Assembly: GCA_015680685.1 (NCBI GenBank)
Contig: MNCI01034026.1
Span: 492,905-556,904 of the forward strand
DNA length: 64,000 bases
Direction of reading: 5' to 3'
Origin: Gnetum montanum
Lineage: Eukaryota; Streptophyta; Gnetopsida; Gnetales; Gnetaceae
Position numbers and translations under genes: made by a program. Positions 56,141 through 64,000 of the stretch are shown one piece after another. The notes under the pieces are model-generated. The model worked only from the letters and a program-made list of their open reading frames with translations. It was not told where the DNA came from and did not search any database. How positions within the stretch are numbered: position 1 is the stretch's first letter; every line of letters starts with the position of its first letter.

Positions 56141-57885
56141 ATGAAATTTTGCGTTGCTTCCAAGGAGGGAAAAACACACACACACTGAGATAGGATTCAA
56201 GTTCATTTATGAAATATCAAAATTCATGAAAGTAATTTTTGAAATGGTGAGAAATGAAAACTGGTTGGTTGGGTTTCACTTGAACACCATGAGGAATAAA
56301 ATCATCATCAACTACTACAATTTGATGATGGTAACAAATGTAATACTAGATTAATTTATGTATATTAAATAATTTTTATAATCAATGATTTCAAAGTATT
56401 TATTTAAATAAAATTGAAATTTGTATATTTTATAAGCTAGTGTAACTCCAATCAGCTAATTTGTATAAAATACACTAGTATTAATATTTTCATGATGAAT
56501 ATTTCTAGTTTTATACTATTTTAAATATTCAAGTATTTCTAATAGTCTTGTACCAACACACTCCCATTTGCATAAGCTTTTAAAGAAATTCAATTGTTAG
56601 AAGTTTTGGTCCTCTTATAATAATAAAGTAAGAGTAGTTGGAACATCAATTATGTTTTAAGATGTGGGAACTCCAAAAGAAACTGACTATATTTCTTCAT
56701 GATATAGTCAACATGATACTTGAAAAACGTAACAATAACATAAAGGTGTGATACCTTAAGAAATGTGCCAATAAAGAACAATATGAGCAAATAAACACTT
56801 GTAATGGATACTTGTTCATGTCGAAATGAAGAAAAAATTATTTAGATTTGACTTTGTTAATAGAGAAAGGTATAAGTAATGCAACTATGAATCTCACTAT
56901 TATAATCTTGAGCAGTCCTACATAGCATGTAGAATCTTGAGGAATCTTATTGCAAGCATATTTTTTAATTTTATTTGTTAATGAACTTTTGAAGAACATG
57001 TTTTCCACAAAGGAATATATCCCATCATCATGATTTATGATGAAGACATTAGCAAAGACCACAAGTCATGGTCAATTTGCCACTGTATACCATGAGTCAT
57101 GGTTAACTTATGGTCATTAATCTTAGCTTGTTTTGAATCATTCTTACATCCTTTGAGCCATTTCTGACCTCTAATGTTCTATAACATGCATTTCCTGGTA
57201 TTTTAATCTCTTAACGTGCTTTTGACAAGATCAATGGATAAGCATTGTGGGGAGTTTAGATTAGTCTCTAGAGCATGATCCACATTGCCTATGATTTTAT
57301 ACTAGGTAGCTAGGTTTCTATGTTAATCAATAGGCACTGTAAAGGCTAAGGTTGGTTATCATTCTTGACCCGTGTTGCCTATGGTTGTGCATAGGCTATG
57401 AAAATGGATAAGCATTGAGCAAAAACCATTAGCCAATTGATGTCTACTCACGTCACTTGTGATTATCATGTTCCTAGTTTCTTAATGTAAAACAATAGGA
57501 TAGGTGAACCCCATGGTATTGTTCTAGGAAGCTTGATTAATGAATTACTTTCTTTGTTTTAGATTTAGTTTCCATTTGAGATTTATATCATGTTGATTAT
57601 TATGTATTAAACCTTATGAAATGATGGATATTCTCAACTCTCTCTTTTGAAAATATGGATTTGTCATGTTAAGAGATTCAATTATGGATTATGTTTTTAT
57701 GGTTATGAAATTGCTACTTCAAGTACTTTGATGTGTATTTCTAAATTTTAACATGCACTTTGGTTAAGTTTTATAATGTTTATGGTGATTATTTTATTAA
57801 GATGTAAGCCTTATGATGTTACATGTCCAAGTTATAAGATATTAATGACTTAAACTTGGTTTATGTTAGGTATATTTTTTGGGAT
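56141..57885. other. AT-rich DNA, nothing firmly recognised
   Basis: No domain, RNA gene or repeat pair was identified. Small internal similarities (GCATTG...ATGG.TAAGCATTG, ACCATGAGTCATGGT near 57090) occur around 57060-57430. Confidence 0.3.
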
Positions 57886-58085
57886 GTGACATGCGTCAAT
57901 CACACTTAACCATATAAACTAGCTCACACAACTATGATTGGGAAGACAATGATCAACGATCTAATGCTTAGCTATCTAAATAATAAAACTACTACTAGCC
58001 CACAAAACTCAATTGGATTATACATGAATGCTCATGATCTATATGGTTGCATGCACAGTCTACTCTACCACTCATCATATGTCCA
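57886..58085 (+). repeat. Decayed LTR end related to element E
   Basis: It aligns with the end of the E LTR (about 61935-62105): CACTTAACCATA, GAAGACAATGATCAAC, ATGAATGCTCATG.T.ATATGGTTG and TCTACCACTCATCAT. The primer-site region that follows is unrecognisable, so this is an old copy or solo LTR of the same family. The left part was not traced. Confidence 0.55.
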
Positions 58086-58544
58086 TGCATATTTGTTAAT
58101 GTTTCAAACAAAAAATAAAATTTTCATGTTACATCATATCTTGAAACTTAGGAAGATAATTATCAAAAATTTAATCTACTATGGAATTTTTTCTAATAGA
58201 AAAAAAAAAGGAACCTTACAATATAGCCCTTTTCAAACTACCAAGGATGAGTATTTTTTATATGTTCTATGTCATACTAGACTAATAGCATAGCAACTTC
58301 AACTAAAAGTTATAAATAGTATATCGTTACTAATCATAGACTATAAACAAACTTACTTTAAAATCTTATTCATTAGGTTGTGATTTGAGGTATATTCTTA
58401 AGATAACAGGCTGATCCCAAAAATTAGGCAAGCCTAAAATCGAGATAATAATACTCTAATTTTCAACCTATTCAACTATATCCTATTTGAAGATGCTAAA
58501 ACTTAAAACATTTTTCACTATATATACCCATAATACATATGGAA

Positions 58545-58745
58545 CTCAAAATAATTGAAACATAGGTACACCCTACAATTTTATAGAAGTTTATAACTCA
58601 ATGCTACCTAGTAGAATCAACCCTATGACCTAGGGTTACTAGGCCAAGATCCATATCACTAGTGCTACCTATACCCCTAATACATATACCCAACATGATA
58701 CCTTAATATAACTCTATAACTTAGGTATAATGTAAATATTATTTA
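58545..58745 (-). repeat. Dispersed repeat with tRNA-like core, copy 1
   Basis: It matches 61105-61262 (GTAGAAT..ACCCTATGAC, CCAACATGATACCTTA). The minus strand contains a T-arm-like GGTCATAGGGTTGATTCTAC and a preceding A-box-like segment, which suggests a tRNA-derived short retroelement. It is too decayed to classify. Confidence 0.4.
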
Positions 58746-58774
58746 AAATTTTAACACCCCTTTAAAGATGTTTT

Positions 58775-58850
58775 TTCTTTTTTCTTTTCTTTTCTTTTTT
58801 GGTGAAAGGTGGAGGGGTGGGAGGGGACGAAGAAAGAGGGGGTTAGATCT
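58775..58850. repeat. Pyrimidine tract followed by purine tract
   Basis: TTTTTTCTTTTTTCTTTTC is followed within 20 bp by GGTGGAGGGGTGGGAGGGG and GAAGAAAGAGGGGG. Low complexity. Confidence 0.8.
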
Positions 58851-58859
58851 CAAGAAAAT

Positions 58860-59535
58860 GAATAATAATATTGATGAGCAATAGAGTAATCCTACATCCA
58901 ACCATATAAATCATAAGCATTCACATGTGATCCAATTAAATTTTGTGGACTTAAGACTAGTTGGATGCCTTAAATAGCCAAGTGCTAAGATGCTAATCAT
59001 TGTCTTCTTAATTATACTTGTGTAGGTGTAAGTTGTATAGTTAAGCATGAGTGAGACATATGATTGTATTTTTTCATTATTAAAATTCTTAAAATATTAA
59101 AAGATTAAAATGTTAACCTATTTAATCTAACTACAAAAGGTAAATCTAAACTAGCATAAGCATGGAGTAATTGTTTACAATTTACATATACATCTTGAAC
59201 ATGCATAGCCGCTACTAGGTTACCAATTGTTACACTAGTAAGTGTACCAAGTGATTCACTACTGAGATTACCAAGTGTTAATATTTCTCTATGATTAAAA
59301 CTAGTTATACTCATGTGAATTAAGTAAGTGTGATGGAATAAAATATTTAACTAATGACATGAAAAATAAAGAAACATTTAAAATAAATTGCAAGAAATGA
59401 ATTAAACTATTAGTTAAGTGTTGTAAATTTTATTGTCATCATGCCAATGTATCTAGATACATTATAAACTTGAATAAAACTCCATACAACCTACTTAATC
59501 CATACTGTAGGCACTCAAAGGAAAAAATATTCCAA
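58860..59535. repeat. Block duplicated at 59925-60565, copy 1
   Basis: Landmarks shared in the same order with copy 2: a GATGAG..GTAATCC..CATCCAAC start, CATAAGCATTCAC, GCTACTAGGTTACCAA, TCACTACTGAG..TACCAA and CATACTGTAGGCACTC. Strongly diverged; could be ancient LTRs or a segmental tandem duplication. Confidence 0.45.
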
Positions 59536-59924
59536 CTTTCATGGAAGAAAACTGCAAAAATTTCCTTACAAAATGATAAAAAGGTGTAATAAATATGGTG
59601 GGTGCATGCATTTATATAAACAATTATGAAGATTACGTTGACAAAAGAAGAGCTATGTCAATGTAGTTAACCAATTTTCTTTTCATCAAATATACATTAA
59701 ATCAATGAAGAGAGAGTATAAATAAAAAATGCAATAGTTTGAAGGATACCTTTTTATGCTTTTATTCTTCCAACCAATCTTTAAAAACCTCTCCTTTTGG
59801 GTAGGAGAAGGATTAGGCCTTTCCCTTATTTAGAAGTTTCCTCATCAGTTTTCACTTCTTACTAAAGGTTTTATTGTAAAGAGAAGGAGAAAACTCTTTC
59901 TAAATACAAAGAAAAATACATTGA

Positions 59925-60565
59925 TGAGTAGTTGGGTATTCCAACACTAAACTATAAAAGTTACAAGTGTTCACGCATGACCAAATCATAATCCATGAAT
60001 ATACTAGAGATTTCAAAGTAATTTCATGATCGTAATCTTCCCACTTAGAGTTAGTGAGGTATAAAACATATGGTTTAACTCTTAGTGAGGTATTTGATAA
60101 AATGATGTTGTTTCGCTCTAAGTATGTTAAGTGTGAACATGATGAAAATGATTATAAATTCTAATTCTAAGTATAATGAAAACATAAATCTATTCTATTC
60201 TATAGTGATAATTATTTACTCCTGGCTTTCTATATATGTCTTGGGCTGATGTAACTATTACTAGGATTACCAAGAAACTTCACTATTGAGCGAATTAAGC
60301 AAAGTCACTACTAAGTTATCCAACAATTACACTTTACACTTGATAGAAATTGTACTTATTCTACTTTACTAATGAACATTGGAATTGTAAATGACTTAGA
60401 AAATGTAAATGACTTGGTAAAAGTAAACAACATGAAAAGGTAAATCTATTCTATGTGATATGTTGCAATGATGAAGAACAATCTCAATCTCATGAATTGT
60501 TTTTAGGAATAATCCACTCAAATGCATACAACTAGAATTCACCACACTACAGGCATTCACACTAA
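59925..60565. repeat. Block duplicated at 58860-59535, copy 2
   Basis: Counterpart landmarks: GATGAGTAGTTGGGTATTCCAACAC, ACAAGTGTTCAC, TTACTAGGATTACCAAG, TCACTATTGAGCGAATTAAGC and ACACTACAGGCATTCAC. The offset from copy 1 is about 1.05 kb. Confidence 0.45.
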
Positions 60566-61104
60566 CTCTAACTTTATGAAAACAAACATCAATAATTTTG
60601 CTAAGTGTTAGACAAAACTTGTTTTTGATATGATGGTGGATTGGTGTTTATAGGTATGATCATGGCCCACTACATTGTATCTACAAAGATGTATGCAAAG
60701 CTATGATATCATAACTATGATATCGTAGTCTACATGATAAAATGTTTTATCACACATTAATAAAAAATAATAAATAAATAATAATAATAGTTGAAATCTT
60801 CCCATCATTAAGCCTCCAACATAAAAAATAAATTTTGTAGAAAATAAATTAATTATTTAGCTTTCATTAGAAGCTTTTTTACTTGAAGGTGTAGTTGAAA
60901 AGTAACATCTTTAAAGATTTAATATTTAACTCATGATGAGAGGTCACTTACAAATACTTAATCCTAGATACATTAGAAAAATTATAAAGGAATATAATGA
61001 TGCCTTAAGTATGATTTGAATTGATAACCTCTTATCTAACAAGATAATGAGCTAACCACTTGAGCCATATATCATTGATAATTTAAAATAATTTAAGGGT
61101 TTTG
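60566..61104. other. AT-rich DNA with a tRNA-like segment
   Basis: The minus strand at 61008-61071 reads TGGCTCAAGTGGTTAGCTCA, then an anticodon-arm-like TTATCTTGTTAGATAAG, then AGGTTATCAATTCAAATCAT. The A-box and B-box spacing and a GTT-type loop suggest an Asn-like tRNA relic or SINE head. A strong ACCTGATATCG-type pattern is absent. GATATCATAACTATGATATC near 60706 is palindromic. Confidence 0.45.
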
Positions 61105-61262
61105 GAACCTTGGAATAATCCAATTATAACTTTTATAGCCCTACATTGCCCACTAGAATTGAACCTATGACTTGAAATTTCCAAATCAAGAGTCTAACTA
61201 GTAGAATTTGACTAGAAGTACACCAAATACATACAACCAACATGATACATTAGAAGAATTAC
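61105..61262 (-). repeat. Dispersed repeat with tRNA-like core, copy 2, cut by element E
   Basis: The minus strand contains CATAGGTTCAATTCTAGTGG, a good T-arm/B-box match. It aligns with 58545-58745. The alignment ends where the E LTR begins, supporting 61263 as the E boundary. Confidence 0.5.
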
Positions 61263-61272
61263 TGATGAACCG

Positions 61273-61360
61273 TGATATCGGGTACACGATATCACATCCA
61301 TTATATTAGGTACATGATATCAAAGCCCACCATGTGATGTCGAATACCTGATATCGGAAC
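61273..61360. repeat. GATATC / GGTAC repeated and palindromic motifs in the E U3
   Basis: GATATC occurs four times, in the contexts GATATCGGGTACACGATATC (a near palindrome), GGTACATGATATC and ACCTGATATCGG, with a decayed ATGTGATGTCG between. It ends just upstream of the TATA box. Confidence 0.75.
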
Positions 61361-61370
61361 CCGCCTCCTT

Positions 61371-61383
61371 GCCTATAAATAAG
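61371..61383 (+). promoter_or_regulatory. TATA box of the E LTR
   Basis: GCCTATAAATAAG is a strong match to plant LTR promoters. Transcription would start near 61405. Confidence 0.7.
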
Positions 61384-62104
61384 AGGTGGGCACACTTGGT
61401 TTGGTAGTTAGATATTCAGTCCCTTAGCCAAACTCTTACCCTTTCTCCACTCCAAAGTTAGAATTATTTTTGTGTACCCACAATAGGAGTCATCAAGTGA
61501 ATAGATCTTTATTCAAGCATTGTGTACTTGAGCACACTTTGTGTACAGCAATAAAGACGAACTTTATGATAAACCTTGCAGCATCCAGAATAAATTAATT
61601 AGTGTTAATTGATGTTATTAAATGATTTATTAGTTAATTAATGCTCTCTCTCACCCTACCACTCTCCTAAGTAAGTACACTTAATACAATCGCTTCGAGC
61701 ATGCATGTAACACTTGGTAACCTAGTAACGATTAGGGTTTGGTAATCCCAATAGTGTTGCATTGGTTTAGGATGTGTACGGCAAGAAAGAACGAATCCTG
61801 GTGTTAGGATTAGTTTAAAGCTTAGTTAATCAGTAGTTAAGTTAAAATAGTCACTTAGTTATCTCTCTCTTCTCCCCTATTAGCATCAAGACATAAAAAC
61901 ATAAAAGCTATAAAAATCATATGCCTCAATCTTACTTAACCATACAATCATGACATACAAGTAAGTTTGTGAAGACAATGATCAACCAACCCGTCCTTGT
62001 TCCACAAAGGCGCATAAGCAGTTAGTCCTTAGAATTCAACCAGATCGTGCATGAAATGCTCGTATTCATATGGTTGAGCATAGTAGTACCTTGCTGCTCA
62101 TCAT

Positions 62105-62123
62105 TGGCGCCGTTGTCAGGGAC
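62105..62123 (+). promoter_or_regulatory. Primer-binding site of element E
   Basis: TGGCGCCGTTGTCAGGGAC differs by two bases from TGGCGCCGTTGCCGGGGAC, the site familiar from plant Athila and Tat elements. It lies one base from the LTR edge. Confidence 0.85.
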
Positions 62124-62239
62124 TTAGTTGTTTGTGTACTTATTAGAACTTAGGAAATCATTCACATCATTGGAACAAACCCATCGGGTTGATTGAGAAA
62201 ATAATAAACAAGAGTACATTGCACACTAAATAGATATGT

Positions 62240-64000
62240 ATGTCTCCTTCTTTGTATGAAAGCACCTCACCGCCTACGTCTGAAATAGGAAACAAGCAAC
62301 GACGTAATACACATGACGTTGATCCGCCAGTCCCTCAACAAGTTCGAGTGATATATATTCATCCTGATGAGTATATACTAGACTTCACCTTTATCCTCCA
62401 TCAATATGAACAACTACATTGGCAAGACTTAGAAGGTAACATAGTGTTGCCTCGTGATCATTCAGTCGCATGCATGCTTCTTCATGCTCTCACATGAATT
62501 GGCATGCCCCACTTACATGCAGAATATGTTGTGCAAGACCATGACTCGAGAGAATACTATCCCATGGAGGCACAACATCAAAGGAACTTGCAAAAAGAGA
62601 GACTTCATAAGTCTTTGAAGGGTAAGTGGTCCCAGGATGTCCCACATGTTTTAAACAAACATGAGGGTGGTGAACCTACCTCATGCAACCGCCCACATAA
62701 TGATGTTCCTTCCCTTAACTTTGGCCAAGGGGTTGTGTATCAGAACCTTCATTCCACTATTCATGACCTAGGTTTTGATACCCATACATACAAAGGGTTT
62801 GAAAAAGGGACACAGACACATGATAAAGGTGGACATTCTAATTGCAATCACGATCAAGGCTGTGAGTGCCGAAGAGAAGGTAGCAAACACCGTCATGGTG
62901 ATGGTTCTCCTTCTTCTTCACGTTCATCATCTCCTTCACCCTCTTCTTCAGTATCTAGCTGCAGTCATAAAGAAAAAGACCATGAGGATGGAGGTAGGAA
63001 AAGTGGAAGTCATAGGCAAAATAGCCAAGAAATGGGATGAGGGCACTCTAGAGAATCACAACATAGAAGAAGGGAGAGTAGGGAACAACATAGGCATCAT
63101 AAACGCCATGGACGAGACAATCACTATGAACCCCTACTCGCTACTTGAAGTATGTTAGACATAACTGAGGCTGTTAGAATTCCAACAAGGCACCAGAAAG
63201 ATAGTAGGATTGAGAAATTAGATATGAACAATATCCCATGATTTGAAGGGGGATACAATGCTGATCCTCAGAATCACTTACAAGCATTCCATAATGTGTA
63301 TGCCTTACAAAACATAGAAAATGAATGGCAAAAACTTAAGTTGTTCCCATGGACACTAGTTAAAGAAGCAGAAAGCTGGTACTGGTCCTTAGAACTAGAA
63401 TCCATTTGTAGGTGGAGTACCATGTTAGAATTGTTCAATGATAAGTACCAAATGTACTCCCAAGTGTCCAACCTACGAAAGCAAATCTAAGGCTAGAAAC
63501 AAGGAGGACATGAACCCTTTGATGCTGCCATGGGCCGATACTATGCACTATTACATCGTTGTCCTGACCACGGTTCTTTGCAAAGGGATCAACTACGCCA
63601 TCTCATAGATGGGCTTAGGCATGAAATGAGAAGAACCCTTGGGACTTATGCCCAAGGAAGACTATCCTAGCTTAGGTCCCATCAAATCCAAAGACTATTG
63701 GAGTAAGTTGCTAAGGAACAAGGTGAGCTACGGAAGAGAGAAAGTGCAGAAGAGTATAACCGAGATCCTTCCCTTTGGAAAAGGGGAGTAAGATTTTGTA
63801 AGGATGAAGAAGAGTCAACACTTAAAGAGATGGTGAATAGGAAAAATTTTCCTATCCAAAATTTGATATCATAAGTATCGGCAAAGGTAGACCAAATGTG
63901 GAATTCCCTAGACAATAGATTTCAATTTGTTCTTAAAATAGTAGAGGAGTCTAGAGAACAAGGTAGTGATCGCAAAAAAAAGAAAAAAGAGAGAAGCTGA
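62240..64000 (+). pseudogene. Gag of element E with Ser/His/Arg-rich N-terminal region
   Basis: One frame runs from ATG at 62240 to the window edge, broken only by stops at 62495, 63038, 63154, near 63239, at 63488 and near 63668, and by a TGA at 63998. Domains in order: an N-terminal part of unknown role (62240-62850); a His/Ser/Arg-rich region (SPSSSRSSSPSPSSSVSS near 62908-62960, then HRRRESREQHRHHKRHGR near 63060-63112); the capsid start FEGGYNADPQNHLQAF (63241 onward); LFPWTLVKEAESWYWSLELE near 63335-63395; NDKYQMYSQVSNLRKQ; YYALLHRCPDHGSL near 63540-63580; and a Lys-rich end. It matches Athila-type Gag. All stops could arise by single transitions from Arg, Trp or Gln codons. Confidence 0.82.

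Larger units (their letters stand above)
61263..62103 (+). repeat. 5' LTR of element E
   Basis: The left edge TGATGAACCG is inferred from where the flanking dispersed repeat stops. The right edge TCATCA directly precedes the primer site. U3 holds GATATC/GGTAC repeats (61273-61360), a TATA box GCCTATAAATAAG at 61371-61383, and a CAATAAAG poly(A)-type signal near 61548. Length about 840 bp, normal for Athila-like LTRs. Confidence 0.72.
61263..64000 (+). mobile_element. Element E: Athila-like Ty3/gypsy retrotransposon, 5' part
   Basis: LTR, primer site, short leader (62124-62239) and gag, cut by the window edge. The single gag frame persists for 1.75 kb without a frameshift, so E is the least decayed element in the window. 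Confidence 0.82.

Noticed and set aside
57934-58293. 119-residue open frame
   Set aside because: It overlaps a decayed LTR end related to element E and has low-complexity composition.

Overview
The window looks like intergenic DNA from a large, transposon-rich seed-plant genome. It is AT-rich, has almost no intact reading frames, and consists mainly of nested, decayed LTR retrotransposons of the Ty3/gypsy Tat and Athila type, with one Ty1/copia remnant. A TIR-type NB-ARC resistance-gene fragment, Tat elements with two RNase H domains and very old decay would fit a gymnosperm such as a conifer. That assignment is inference; no species-diagnostic locus is present. No intact cellular gene was found.

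Layout. 1-14391: Tat element A (+), entering from the left with RT, RNase H, a second (archaeal-like) RNase H, integrase and a 3' LTR. It is split by element N1 (1037-10145, minus strand). N1 has TG...CA ends, a perfect 5-bp target duplication (GAAAG), two long LTRs, a primer site, a polypurine tract, gag and protease, but no RT, RNase H or integrase. 14392-15667: the LTR tail, primer site and leader of another plus-strand element (F). 15668-25011: Tat element B (minus), with LTR, integrase, both RNase H domains, a half-deleted RT, protease, gag, a repeat-rich leader and a primer site. 25012-30570: a degenerate multi-exon plus-strand gene, here called X. 30575-44025: Tat element C (+), with a 5' LTR remnant, protease, pol and a 3' LTR. 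Its protease and RT are separated by about 6.5 kb that hold a second, antisense copy of X (X') plus several tandem arrays, including a diverged array of about 185-bp units. 44026-46615: another LTR tail followed by an Athila-like RNase H-integrase remnant (D). 46616-50480: decayed tail and unassigned repeat DNA. 50480-53100: Ty1/copia gag remnant with primer site and LTR (minus). 53100-61262: old AT-rich DNA with an NB-ARC fragment, a GC-richer unknown patch, a decayed LTR, duplicated blocks and tRNA-like dispersed repeats. 61263-64000: the 5' LTR, primer site and gag of an Athila-like element (E), the best preserved coding sequence here; it runs off the right edge.

How the parts work together. 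N1 could have moved only with pol proteins supplied by relatives such as A, B or C, whose protease, primer-site type, gag type and 3'-UTR motif it shares. The most novel-looking items are: N1 with its promoter-proximal 54-bp repeat arrays; the recurring PFVIKVP peptide in the gag-protease linkers; and the two-copy, intron-containing X family, one copy of which lies antisense between the protease and RT of element C. Nearly all domain calls come from reading translated frames by eye. Boundaries marked approximate could move by tens of bases.
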